Origin: Tolypeutes matacus
Lineage: Eukaryota > Chordata > Mammalia > Cingulata > Chlamyphoridae
Direction of reading: 5' to 3'
NCBI GenBank assembly: GCA_026826555.1
Contig: JAKSZT010040477.1
Span: forward strand, 1 to 64,000
DNA: 64,000 bases
In this document: one piece after another, positions 35,946-47,990 of the stretch
Position numbering within the stretch: position 1 is the first letter of the stretch
Layout of the letters: every line of letters begins with the position of its first letter
Position numbers and translations under genes: made by a program
The notes under the pieces: generated by a model
Databases searched by the model: none
Told to the model about the DNA's origin: nothing
Seen by the model: only the letters and a program-made list of their open reading frames with translations

Positions 35946-38491
35946 TAGATACTTTCTAAATACTTCCAATGCAGTTTAAAACATATTAAATGTACTTAAC
36001 TCTTTTTAGTACTTTACTTTTTACTTCTGTACCTTTACCATGATTACACTAATGAACAGATATTTTACTTTAGCAGTATAGGAAAAACTACTTTATCCAT
36101 TATTTTATGAAAACCTAAGATTTCCAATGGAATCATGATTATCTTTCCCCTTCCCCCATTTTTAATATGAAGATTGGCATGACCTCAGACAGGTTTCCCT
36201 GTTTTGATTTTACTTTTTGTTAATAACATCAATTCAGCTTTTTATTTAATAATAACTACCTGGAATTAGCCATTTAAGTATATCATGTTTAAAAATGCTT
36301 TTGCAAACTTCCTATAACAAACCATAACCATAGGCTATATTACTTCATCTCAAAACAAATTTCACCTTTATGAAACACATTCTCTTACTTAATTTTACCT
36401 TCTACAATTTTCTATATTCATTTGAGCCTTGTCTTAAATATTTCCACCCTGATTCTAAGAAAACAGCCATATTATTTTAGAACAAAACACATCCCCTTAA
36501 ACAAACTTATCAAAAATTAGTCAGAATTGACTATGACTTCACTTCCACAAACCTTTTACTACTTTCTATATCCATTTAGGTCTCACATCTCTCATTTTGT
36601 TCTATGAAGAAAATAAAATTATTTATTTCAATTTAGGCAAAAACATTTTTTAAAAACAGAGGTTTGTAGTAATTTCATTAGCAAAAACCTTACAATTTCC
36701 ATCACCTTAAAGATTTAACAGACTTAAGACTACCTTATTTTATTAGTATCCATAAAAACCTATGGAGATTACATGTAAGTTAAATAAAATTGGAAAAATT
36801 ATAGTTTATACAACAGATGTTCCTATTTCTTCCTTCTTCCAAAGGAGGCTAAAACCTCTTTTCTTTAATAAAATTCTAAAATTGTGAATAACCTTAACAG
36901 CATACTGACTATGAGGCTCTGGGATATACTAAAATTGTTTAATTTGTTTTAATCATAATTTTGAAAAAATCTTTTCAAAGCTATCAATACTTTCCCATTA
37001 CTTACTGAAATTTGAAAATTGGATTATTAATTACCCTGATTTTAAGACTGCTAAAAGACTTAATTGGGGAATTACAGGGCAAACTTTGATTCAGACACAA
37101 ATAGAGAGATAGACACAAAAACACAACTCACTAAAATTACTTATAATCTGTATTCTTTTACAAAATAAGTTTAACCATAATATAACATTATATTCAAAAG
37201 ATCACTATGAAGACTATTTCTGATTTTTCTAATTCACACTGTGACTACACAGTTTTACACAAAAATTTCATTATATTTAATTATTGGTTTCTAACCAAAT
37301 TGTTCCCAATCATCTAAACACAATTTACATCATTTTCCTTTACTTTAGTGGTCTGCTTATTTCTCATTTCAACTTTTACAAGCCTCAGATAAGCAACACC
37401 AATTCCAGTATATACTCACTGACATCACTGAAGTCCCAGGGAAAACTGTTTTTTTTCTTATGACCTTCTACTTTTAGGATTTCTGATACTTGGAGTAGGA
37501 GATCCCCCAATCTCCAGTCCTTGGAGTTGAAAGGTCTCCAGCAGCTGTTAGATTGGATGAGGGGACATCCAACTCCAAGGCCTGAGGATTCCACCAGGCA
37601 GCAATCTTCTCAAAGTTTATGGGGTCACTCTGGGCTCTTGCCCAGAGAAGTTAAATTGGAGCCCACACTTTTATGGTCATGAGAGAAAGCAGGTTGATTA
37701 ATACCAGAGGAAGGCCTGGAGACAGGGGTATCCCAAATTTGCCTTCTCCCAACCCATGGGGAACAGAAATTGACATGGATAATACCAGGGGAGAATAGAG
37801 TAGTTACCATTACAGAGGTGAGGCCAGTCCTGAAGTCACCATAAGCATAGGTCAAGTTCAGTTTAGAATTACAATTATTATAGCTACATACACACAGGTG
37901 ATGCTAGAACTTAAGTAACCATAAATGAAGGTAAATTAATCTAAGATTACTGTCACAGCAGTAGGTCTAGGCTAAATACACTCAGTTATAGCAATTTTAG
38001 ATATTATCCTTTTGCATTTTTATAATCTAAAGACATCTATATAATGATCTCAACTATTAGTTACAATTTCTAATAAGTTTTACTTCAAAACAAATTAGTC
38101 ATTTTCATCTCTGCCTGTTCTAGGTGCATATCACTTTCTAGTTTAACTTTTTGTCTAAGTGGCACACAGAAGCATTTGCCAGTTGTTCTGCCTTGGTAGC
38201 CACGTGCAAGGCTCCTAACAGGGGCCTTGCTATAGCTATGTCTATCTGGCAGTCTCCCTTTTCCTTATTTATGTGCAGCTGCTCTGCTACCTGCTGTAGC
38301 ACTGCCAGCATACAAACCAGAGTATTTAGGGTGTCCAACATTCTCTGGGAAGAGCCAGTTCATCCAGGAGGACAGTGGCCCATCTCAATATGGACATTAT
38401 AGGCCTACACAGTACTTCCTATGTGGATTCTCTTTTTACTGAGCTCCATGCACGGTTTGTCAGTGGTCCTTCAGCTTCCTTGCTCAGCAAT
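35946..38491 (-). other. Interior of the - strand ERV, no recognisable gag or pol
   Basis: I could not match any frame to known retroviral proteins. Two short open stretches on the - strand, 38341-38138 (67 codons, LAVLQQVAEQLHINKEKG) and 37855-37625 (76 codons), lie where gag would be expected, but they show no zinc knuckle or other landmark. 36000-37380 is very AT-rich. Confidence 0.45.
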
Positions 38492-38939
38492 TGAACAAAG
38501 CCAACTCCTGAAAGGCACAAATTGGTGCACCATTAGAACAAAGAATGCCATGGCACTTAGCCAGACATAAGCTTTATTGGGACTTACAGTCAGGAGAAGC
38601 TGTGCTATGGTGGTGCTTCAGAGAATGAAGCTAGCACTCTAAAAAGAGTTGGGAAAATGAGGGGTAATATAAGGGGTTTCAGACCAAGAACATTCTATAG
38701 GGTATGAGAACAGAGTTTCTGCTAGGATCACATGAGACATACATATGGGATCTGGTGATGTTTTCACTACGCTTGTAGGAAGGATGTTTACCGATGATAT
38801 TCACTGCTTTGGGAAGATTATCATTTATGATACCATATATATATTCTTTCCCTTCCAGGCAAGGTTAACCTTTAACTTATATCTTTGACATGTAGATTGG
38901 TACATGCTGAGGACTTAGGGGGAGCTCTGGGTCCCCACA
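38492..38939 (-). repeat. 5' LTR of the - strand ERV
   Basis: 448 bases. On the - strand it begins TGTGGGGACCCAGAGC and ends in TTCA near 38492. It has AATAAAGCTTATG at about 38570 (complement). A clear tRNA primer site was not found just inside it. Confidence 0.8.
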
Positions 38940-38944
38940 GTGGT
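38940..38944. repeat. Target-site duplication, right copy (GTGGT)
   Basis: It matches GTGGT at 33137-33141 on the other side of the ERV. Confidence 0.7.
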
Positions 38945-39975
38945 GTCCTAGGTTTTCTTTTTGCTACTTCTTATTGCTGTTTATTTTATAAGAATTTTAT
39001 CTTTGTAATTAAATGTCTGGAGATTATATATCTTTATGAAAATATAAAATGGAAATTATAGTAAGCTTAATAAAAATGGCTACAATCACATGTCAATGGT
39101 AAAATAAAGTATTTCTTAAAAATAAAACATGCTCCTGCAAATAATGCAGATAATCACAGGATTAGTGTATGTGTTTTGGTTCAATTTTCATGTTATTACT
39201 GTCCGTCTTTTTACCCTTTAATTTAACCTTTCTCATAATCTTCATTTCTAAACTCTTCTCCAAGTACCACACTTGTTTTTTTTTTTTTTTTTTTTTTTTT
39301 CCCTTTCTGGGTACAGCATTCCCTTGAGTAGCTCTTGTAATTCTGGTCTTTTGGTAACATATTTTATCAGTTTTGTTTGTCTCTTAAGACTTTAAACTCA
39401 CCCTCATTTTTTAATGACAGTTTTACTGGTTACAGAATTCTTGGCTGGCAGTTTTTCTCTTTCAGTACATTAAATACATAATACCAGTTTCTTCTCACCT
39501 CCATGGTTTCTGATGAAAGGTGCATCCTTCCACACTTAATCTTACTGAGGTTCCCTTGTACGTAATGCTTTGCATTTCTCTTGCTGCTTTTAGAGTCCTC
39601 TCTTTATAGCTGATATTTGTCATTAATATAGTAGGTGTCTCAGAGTAGATTTATTTGGATTTATTCCGTTTGTGGTACATTATCCTTCCTAGATATTGAT
39701 ATTTATGTCTTTCATAAGGATTGGTATGTTTTTGGTCATTATTTCCTTAAATGTTCCTTTTGCCCCTTTTCCATTCTCTTCTTCTGGTACACTGATAGTG
39801 CATATGCTTTTTCATTTCATGTTGTCATTCAATCCCTAGAGACCTTGTTTCTTTTTTTTTTTTTTTTTCAGTTCTTTTGTCTTTCTTTTCTCCTGTCTTT
39901 TCCAGTTTGGGTATTCTGCCCTTGAAATCACTATCTCTGTCTTTGAGAAATCCAAATTATGTGCCTATAATGTAT

Positions 39976-40061
39976 ATTTTTTAGGATGTCCTAATAATTG
40001 AATACAGGACCTCATACATGAGAAGCAGGCAATCAACCACTGAGCTACTTCCACTCCTCTC
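39976..40061 (-). repeat. tRNA-derived SINE (short copy) inside the HAL1-like element
   Basis: The tRNA-like head is AATTGAATACAGGACCTCAT and CAACCACTGAGCTACTTCC. It is flanked by TAATGTAT at 39968-39975 and 40062-40069. It inserted after the HAL1-like element. Confidence 0.75.
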
Positions 40062-40145
40062 TAATGTATTTTCAATCTCATCCATCATGTCTTTCATTCC
40101 CATAAGCTCTGTCACTTTTCCTTGCTGGTTTTCAAATTGCTCTTT

Positions 40146-40858
40146 ATGTTCATTCTAGCAGTTTGATCTTGTTTATGAATTCCAAAAAGAGATATTGGAA
40201 TTTGTTTGTAAACTGGTCTGTTCCTCTGGGCATATTAGATTGTATTAACTTCAGAGGTTTCACTTTTGCTTGATTAAATTATGATTAAGGCTTTGATTGA
40301 GCCACATCACTAGGATGTTGAATCCCCACCCCCATGGGGGGCAGAGACTCACAGAGAAAATTATATGGCAGTTTTCTAGTGGGTGTTTTTGGAGGCTGGA
40401 GCCCTGTAAAGTAAACACACAGGAGAAGAACACAGGAAAATAGGTGGCTCCTTATACATGGAAGAGAGTTTACAGCTGGCCTTGTGGAGGTACCAGGAAG
40501 AGACAGAGGTACAAGGAAGAGAGAGATCCTGATAGTTTACAGCTGGCCTTGTGGCGAGAACAGAGCACCTGTGCCCGGAGAGAAACAAGCCCCAAGAGAG
40601 AGATAAGACTTATCCCAGCCTGTAGCTGATATTGGAAGAAGCTGGAACCACAGAGCCTTAAGAGGAAGAGGAAAGCTGGACCCTTGCAGACATCAGCAGC
40701 CATCTTGCTCCAACATATTGCAACAGAATTTGGTGAGGGAAGTAACTTATGCTTTATGGCCTGGTAACTTTAAGATTCTACCCCCAAATAAATACTTTTT
40801 ATAAAACCCAACAGATTTCTGGTACTTTGCATCAGTACCCCTTTGGCTGATTAATACA
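40146..40858 (+). repeat. Unclassified 0.6-kb interspersed repeat, copy 2
   Basis: It starts AGCAGTTTGATCTTG and ends CCTTTGGCTGATTAATAC. It shares GAGCCTTAAGAGGAAGAGG (about 40652), GCCATCTTGCTCCAACATAT and CCCCCAAATAAATAC with copy 1. It contains an internal duplication with TTACAGCTGGCCTTGTGG at about 40469 and 40537. It splits the ORF1 region of the HAL1-like element. Confidence 0.78.
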
Positions 40859-41779
40859 CTCAGCAAGCATCTTATTAACATCCTTTATCTCTTTAGTCAT
40901 ATATTCCTTCAATTCTTTGAATTGATTTACAAGATTTGTGCAAATTTCACTGATTAGGTGTCCTTAATCCTGTATCTTTTCAGCATATTTGGCTTGCTCC
41001 TTTGGCTGGGCCATCTCTTTTTGTTTCCTAGTATGGTTTGTAATTTTTTGCTGATGTCTAGTCATCCAAATATGTTGTTGAATTTACTCTGATTGTCAAT
41101 TTCTCTCTTTTGCCTTGTGGTTCTTTTTTCCTTGATATTTGGTTCAACTTATTCTGTTGTTAAAATCGCCCAGTTTAAGTTTTTTCAAATCAGACCAGGA
41201 ACTCAGTAATTGGGTGCTGATTTTCACTAGATCAGGGCTAAAGAGAAACCTAAAAGCAATTTTTCTCTTTGCAATTTCCTTGCCAGCCAGCATATGGTGT
41301 TCTTCTGAAAAACTTTCCAAGGAGGTGTTTTATTCAACTTCTCCTTTCCAAAGCCAAGATTCAAAGTGGGTTGTGCTGGTCAAATTCCCTGTAGAGAAGC
41401 ACTCCAACCCACCCTCCCTCTTCTCTTTAACAGCTGACAGGGAAAAAAACATTTGTTCCCACCTCATTCAGCCGAAGTGAGCCAGGGGGTTCATACAGGT
41501 TTTATGTCTTGAGGGTAGAAGATATGAGCCCTTTTGAGGTGCTGTAGGGATTTGCTTACTCATATTTTTTGTTTTGGGTTCTTCATTCTTCTGTGCTTCA
41601 CCCTCCTGCTTGTTGCTCTGCATTGTTCTGATCTGCTAAACCCCAAAGGAGGTCCCTTGGATAGCTTTTGGCCCTTTCTTCACTGTTTTTGTAAGAGAGT
41701 TGAGCCTCACTTGCCTGCTTAACTGCCATCTTCCCAGAATTCCTCTTTTAAGATTTTTTAAAAGAAGAGCCAAAGTGTG

Positions 41780-42405
41780 TATATTAGCCAAAGGATTGCT
41801 GATGCAAAATACCAGAAATCTGTTGCCTTTTATAAAGTGTATTTATTTGGGGTAGAAGCCCACAGTTACCAGGCCATAAAGCATAAGTTACTTCCCACAC
41901 CAAAGTTTATTGCCATGTGTTGGAGCAAGATGCCTGCTGATGTCTGTGAGGGTTCAGGCTTTTTGGGTTCCTCTCTTCCCAGGGCTCTGTTTCTCTCCCA
42001 ACTCGGCTCCTCTGGTCCCTCCACAAGGTCAGCTGTAGACTATGAGGCTTTCTAGGCTTTGCCTCATTCCACAAGGCCAGCTGTAAACTGTTAGGCAAAT
42101 GGCTTGTCTCTTTACCTGGAGCCTTCTCTCCTTCCTCACGACCAAGCTCCTCTGTGCGCTTACTTCCCTGGACTCTAGCATTAAGACTCCACTCCAGAAC
42201 TCCAATACCAAAACATCAACTCTGTCCCTTTCCATGTCTTTTATCTTTGAGACTCCACCCAACAAGGGGTGGGGCTCAATACCCTACTGATGTGGCCCAA
42301 TTAAAGTCCCAATCATAACTTAATCATGCCCAGATGAACAGACCAGTTTACAAGCATAATCCAATATCTATTTTTAGAATTCATAACTATATCAAACTGC
42401 CAAAC
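41780..42405 (-). repeat. Unclassified 0.6-kb interspersed repeat, copy 3
   Basis: This is the reverse complement of copy 2: it starts GTATATTAGCCAAAGG, has CCAGAAATCTGTTGCC and GGTAGAAGCCCACAGTTACC, and ends near ATCAAACTGCCAAACTGC. It also contains the CCACAAGGTCAGCTGTA block twice (about 42021 and 42070), matching the internal duplication in copy 2. Confidence 0.78.
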
Positions 42406-42960
42406 TGCTAGTGTGATAACTCACATTTGTCATTATTGTTCAAAGAGTACTCAAGAAGAAAATATACTTCTCAACATAAGCTGAGAGACTGCTGCATTTT
42501 CAGTGGACATCTTAAGGAAAATATATGGAGAAAATCATGTCCCCACAAAAGACATCATAAAATAATTTATAATCTGAGCCTAAAATGTATTCACTCATAT
42601 TGATTTTGATGCAAATGTTTTCATTTTAAGATCTGTCTTTGATGGTATCTGAATTTATGGAGGGCAATAATACATTTATAACCTGCTATTGCTATTTAAT
42701 AAATGTATTTTTCAAATAACTTCAAAAATTTCTTGAAAAATATATTTGCCATAGGTGTTTACCTCATCAAATTGTATGTTTCGCCAGAAAACAAGTTTTC
42801 TTTTATCAAAATAGATTATTTTAGTTCTGCTGTTAAGAATGTTAAAATTCCAAAAATGATTTATAATATGATTAACAAAAGACTTAAAAATATGTTTATG
42901 GTTTACACTAAACTTATGTACTCTTGTGTCTGCATTTAAGAAAGTGTGAAATATTTTCTC
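42406..42960. other. Upstream flank of OR pseudogene 2
   Basis: The 42640-42720 part resembles the region upstream of OR pseudogene 1 (about 15110-15200). No gene is seen. Confidence 0.5.
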
Positions 42961-43881
42961 ATGGAATATTTTAATCAAACATCAAGGGATTTCAAATTAA
43001 TGAGGTTATGCTAGCAACAAGAATTGTCCTGGCTGCTCTTCTCTGTCACCATTTACATATTCCTAATGTCTCTGGTTGGCAAACTTTCTATGAGCCTTAT
43101 CATTATCCTGGACATATATGTCCACACTCTCCCATGCATTACCTACTTTGACAACTCTCCCCCATAGACCTGAATTACATCTCAACCACTATCCCAAAGA
43201 TGGCTTCTAATTTCCTGTTTGGAAATAAGCTTATCTCTCTCATTGTGTGTGGAATAGAAAGTTTCTTCTTGACTTTAGCAGGTGCAGAAGGCCTTCTCTT
43301 GGCATCTATAGACTATGACCATTACATAGCTATTTGCTTTCCTCCCTGTTATCCCATAATTATGAGCAAACAAGTGATGTTCTGATAATCATAGGATCTT
43401 GGATCCTGGGTTCTATCAACGTCTGTGCCCATACTGCATATGTATTCCACATGTGGTATTGCAGATCCAGGGTCATTAATCATTTCTTCTATGATGTTCC
43501 AGTCATGATAACACTGACATGTAAATACACCATGGTCTAGGAATACATTTTGTTTGTGAGGACTTTTCTTTTCCTCATACTTCCTTTCATTGGCATTGCA
43601 TATTCCAATGACTGGGTTTTCCTTGCTGTTCACAGCATGCAGTCAGTGGAAGGGAGAAAGAAGGCTTATTTGACATGTAGTGCCCAGCTCATTGTGCTGA
43701 TTTTCTACTGTTCACCCTTTCTTTACACATATCTGCACCCTCATCCCTTCACTCTCTGAGAGAGGACAAATTTCTGGCTGTCTTCTGCACCACCTTCATT
43801 CCCTTGCTTAACTTTGTCATCTACAGCTTAAGAAACAAGGACACCCTGAGGAAAGTAATTCACATAGAATCTTCTTTGTGA
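42961..43881 (+). pseudogene. Olfactory receptor pseudogene 2 (family 2, OR2L-like)
   Basis: It starts MEYFNQTSRDF, homologous to the other two receptors. Landmarks: a GK-changed GN site in the first membrane span, DYDHYIAICFP after the third span (AYDRY in the OR consensus), VINHFFYDVP before the fifth, AYLTCSAQL before the sixth, and a PLLNFVIYSLRN reading in the seventh. Lesions include a TAG at 43012-43014, frame changes near the second span (about 43120-43170), a shift near 43360-43380, a TAG at 43538-43540 and a further shift near 43750. It is the most decayed of the three. The C-terminal stop is at 43879-43881. Confidence 0.9.
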
Positions 43882-45799
43882 AGATGTGGAGAAATATTCT
43901 GGCTTTAATTCCAATGCATCAGGTGCTCATTCATTCAGCGGAGTATGCAAATAAGAAAAATATTACACTTGGTTTGAAGAAAGAGAATAAAATTATTTTA
44001 GAAGATTTGAAAAATAACTTTAAAATATATATGTATATTCCCAAGCCAGAATTTGGTTTTAGTGGTGATATTTTTCATTAATACCTGAACAAAATATCAC
44101 TTGTGTTAATATGCAGAAATGAGCATGGAAATTGCCTTACTTGAAGTTACCCTTCAGAATAAAAGTACTACTCATTTATTATCTCTTCACATGATTAAAT
44201 TAGTACAACATAACAATAAACATTTTGGGATAGATGGGTTTAATTAACAGGAAAATAATGTTTGACTTACATCTAGTATAGTTTATCTTAACAGGTGTTT
44301 ACTGTAGCTTCCTTTTCCCGATAGTCAAAAGAAGTATGATATAAGGAAATAAGGCAAATAACTCTTCTATAACCTAGAAGGCCTTACCCCTTATAGAGGG
44401 AAATGACAAATTTATACATTCCAGGACATGTGTTCCAGATGAATTTGGGTGAAACCCAAAGAAGTTATTTTTTAGACCTACCTCAGGTTTAATGATTAGG
44501 ATAGGGAGACTACAACTGTTCTATAGAATAATGAGATACTACTTCCTAATTGGAATATTAAAAGTTGAAGTCTCATGAAGGCATGTTAGACTACACAAAT
44601 CACTCCAGCATCCATTCAAATTTTACATACCAAATTTACACTGGTAACCCCTATAAAATATAATTTCTTTCCTGATAATATTTTTCTCCACTCAGAAATC
44701 CCATAATTCTATCCATCAAGTTCAAGCAGTGGGAAGTCAACTTCTCTGCACCAGTGTTTATAATAGCTATACCTGCTTAGTCACATTTCTAATCAAGGAC
44801 AGTCATTATTTCATGTAAAACATTATCAGCTTAGATGTATATACTGTGTGAAGTGATACCACTGTCCAGAAGACTGTGCTACTCATATATTCTTCATTCT
44901 CTGAGGGCAAGTAAGAAGAAGCTAGTTCATCTGTTCTTAACAGAAAAGACATAGTTTAGCCATACCATGACAGTGATGGGTGATCAAATATTAGAAGTGG
45001 GAAAAAATGTTTTTTCCAGACTAGAAAATCCTCATTTTTTAAGAGATAATATGAATGTGGATGATTTTTCACTAATACTAATGAAACATTAATAGTTTTA
45101 TTCAGTACTAATTCATGTCAAAAAAAATTGTACTGGATAATAGTAAACAGACAAGTTTGTTTTTTCAAGTACTACTGTATCAGGGAAAACAGACTAAAAT
45201 CAACTTAACTGAGAAAAAGAGCTGTGGAGACCTTAAGGGGTGTGGGTGGGTTAGTGGAAAAGCATTGGGGGATATTAAGGGTTGAAGAGCACTGGGATGG
45301 GTGAGTTATTCATTGTGTTTACAATTAGGATCATTTGATTTGGAATGCATATTTGACTGTAATTAGGCTACATGGATCTCATAAGGACCAGGAGAAAGGA
45401 AGAAGGAGATAAGGAATCCTTTATTTAAAATTCTGACAGGGGCCCAGATAGTTTAAGGGCCAGGGTAAGGGGGAGCGCAGAGAGAAGTCTATATAAATTT
45501 ATAAATTTTAGATAAGCAACAGGGAAATTAATGTCAACTTGACCAGATCTTCCTTTTGTTAAAGATAAATGAAAAGTTTCATTGCTGAAAAACTCAGAAT
45601 GTCAAGGATATGAGTGGAGTCTAAGACATGCTCTCATGAAAACTGTGTTTTGCATTGTTTCCATAAAATTAGTTGAACCATTTGTTAAGAAGTCATGGTA
45701 AGTTCAATTTTTTTTTTAGCATCAAGCAGCTTAAAAGAATGATGTTTGAAAGAAAAAAAAGATAAATATTAATATAAACAGATGTCTTAAATTCTAAGA
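43882..45799. other. OR downstream flank and intergenic DNA, no gene
   Basis: About 44150-44290 resembles the flank after OR pseudogene 3 (about 53800-53900; ACAATAAACATTTTGGGATA against ACAATAAATGCTTAAGGATG). The rest shows no coding signal. Confidence 0.45.
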
Positions 45800-47480
45800 G
45801 GTCAGAGGATTAGATATTCCTATTAAGCAGTACTGTTCCTTGAGTTTCTTGATGCTAAAGTGTAGATGTTTTGGCGATGTTGTTGATGACTATGGTTATA
45901 TTTCATATTAAGGCATATATGACCTAAGCAGTTACCAACCATTCCTAGTGACCCAGACAGTGACTTATCTAAGGGGAAATGCAACTCATGTATGGTGTTC
46001 TGAGTCAATGAGTTCTTGAGATATTTATCAATTCTTTGAGTTTTAGCTCACAGTGGTATTTTAAATCCTGAGGAAAAGGCCAGCTATAAAGCATCCAAGA
46101 AAGTATATGAGGATCTAGATATTCAGCTTTTAGTTTTCCATTATGAAAACTCAGGAGATTGAGAGGAAAATTGGAACTGTTTATTTGGGTAGTTGGAGCC
46201 AAATATTGAAAAAAAAGTGCAAGAATTGAAAAATTGGTAAGTGTTGACAATATGTGCAAGATGATAAGATCTAGTGCATTTTACACACAGGTAACAAAAT
46301 TGTAAATCCTCTGCAGTTTACATTAACATGTAAAATAGCTCAAATACAATGGCAAGCACCAGTTTCTGATCACCAAGAGAATTGTGCTATAGTTTTCACT
46401 GAAATGCAAATTTCTATCTATAGTCAACCTCCTTTTGATCAAATATAATTCCAAGGAAAGGAAAAAATAATGCTGATTTTATCAAAATTTTCCTGATTAT
46501 TGACATATTTGCAGCATTAGTTTTCTATGTTAGAATTTTTTTTTAAGGAATCCTGATTTGGAAAAGATTGAAATTCTCTCATGACTAGGAAGCTGAGCCA
46601 AGAACAAGGCACCAGATTTCCCCTGAAGTACACATAGATTTGGGTGAATTCTCTGCCAAAATATCAGGTGATTCATAGCAATTTGAGAAAGTGGTTTACT
46701 TTACTGGCCTGTAAGGTTAGTAATCTTAAAAGCTAAGTAAAATTCCCATTTTTCCAGGAGAGTTTTGTATGCATTATATCTATAAAGTCAGCATGTTTTT
46801 CAAAGGTGTCTGGTCATATCTGATTGAATGACCATCATTTTAAAATATGACATTCCAGTCAAAACTTTTGTTATATAACCAATGTTTCTCAGAAAATCCT
46901 AGTAACAAGGAAGAGAGATTATTATTGAACTTATATAAATAATTATATCATCATGAAAATAAGAATACTCACGAGTTCTTTAATTCTACAAGGAACAGAT
47001 GCTGATAAAAAGATTTCATTTCTGTTAATAAACACATAATCTACTATATAGTTATGATTTATAGTTGGCTTAAGTTAAATGAGAAAGAGGTTCCTTATAT
47101 CAAGAAAGATAACATCAAAACATCACCATATTCTAAACAAATCCCATAATCATCTTGTATCAGTTAATTCAGTCCTGTGTAATTCATTATTGTTTTACTC
47201 AATCTTGTGTTAGTAATATTAATTCATTAGCTTTTCCACTAATGCTGGAAATATTAACTTACTCCATTGGTATGGTCTCAAAAGAATGTCATTAAGGGTG
47301 TGTGCCCCAGAGTACCTGATATAGTCCTTTCCATGTGTCTTTGAGATCAATTCATTTATGTTGAATTCAAAGCTATCTGAACTGTATCTACTTGCAAGGA
47401 ATTTCAGGACAGTATCAGAGTAAAATAAATAAATGTCTTTATATGATAATGGACTTAAAATGGACATGGTGAATGATTAG
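45800..47480 (-). other. Unassigned region with several short open - strand frames
   Basis: Open stretches on the - strand occur at 46008-45823, 46259-46005 and 47467-47219 (61, 84 and 82 codons). Their compositions look protein-like, with few repeats (for example GKLKAEYLDPHILSWML and FEFNINELISK), and none matches the L1 or ERV parts described here. I do not recognise a family. It could be a decayed retrocopy, retroviral sequence or chance. The short lengths mean chance cannot be excluded. Confidence 0.3.
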
Positions 47481-47699
47481 TTTTGCAAAACTGAAATATC
47501 TGATGAGAGTTCCTACTAAAATAATGTAACTGAGAAAGAAATTTGGTTTTTTTGAGGAATGTAACATTTTTTTAAGAATAAATGAAATTAAGACTGATAA
47601 TATTTTTGATTACTACTAGGCAAAGAGTACCTGGACATAGTATGGATAAGGAAAACATTGACAAATCTCTAGGAATTTCAAAAAGTTTCTAAAATATTT

Positions 47700-47990
47700 C
47701 TAATCATTGGAGAAGAGGTGGAATATTGTGAATACTCATTCATAGTTGTCAGGAATGCAAAATCGTACAGCCATAGTATAAACATTGGGGGATTTCTTCA
47801 GAAAGTAAGTATTGAATTACATTGCTATCTAACAATTCCAGTTCTAGGTATATACCACAAAGAATTTAAAGTAGTGACTCAAAAAGATATTTGCACACCA
47901 ATGTTCATAGCAGCACTATTCACAATGCCAAAAGATGGAAGCAGCCAAGTGTCTATCTCTATCTTATATTGTAATATCACAGATTGGGAT
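47700..47990 (+). mobile_element. L1 ORF2 C-terminal fragment
   Basis: The reading CYLTIPVLGIYHKEF, then FIAALFTMPKDGSSQ, matches the ORF2 C-terminal relic at 12269-12535 (other strand). It is an old fragment with no complete frame. Confidence 0.7.

Larger units (their letters stand above)
33142..38939 (-). mobile_element. Endogenous retrovirus with two LTRs, - strand
   Basis: Two direct repeats of about 450 bases (33142-33593 and 38492-38939) bound a 4.9-kb interior. Both read, on the - strand, TGTGGGGACCCAG at the start and carry AATAAAGCTTATG as a polyadenylation signal. A 5-base direct repeat, GTGGT, lies at 33137-33141 and 38940-38944, as expected for retroviral integration. The interior has env-like pieces (34130-34420, 33650-33950, 35290-35941); gag and pol were not recognised. 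The two LTRs differ visibly, so the insertion is old. The env pieces look gamma-type, but class is uncertain. Confidence 0.82.
39278..41745 (-). mobile_element. HAL1-like half-L1: 5' UTR and ORF1, no ORF2
   Basis: On the - strand it starts near 41745 with GGGAAGATGGCAG-type sequence and passes through a 5' UTR (to about 41100). It then follows an ORF1-like region: N-terminal part at 41090-40870 and 40140-40065, C-terminal part at about 39960-39420, with CACCTCCATGGTTTCTGATG at 39501 being the antisense of the segment near 24250. It ends in a 25-base T-run (tail) at 39278-39302. No ORF2 sequence lies between ORF1 and the tail, which is the defining arrangement of HAL1. It is interrupted by a SINE (39976-40061) and by repeat copy 2. 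ORF1 is heavily broken. Confidence 0.65.
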
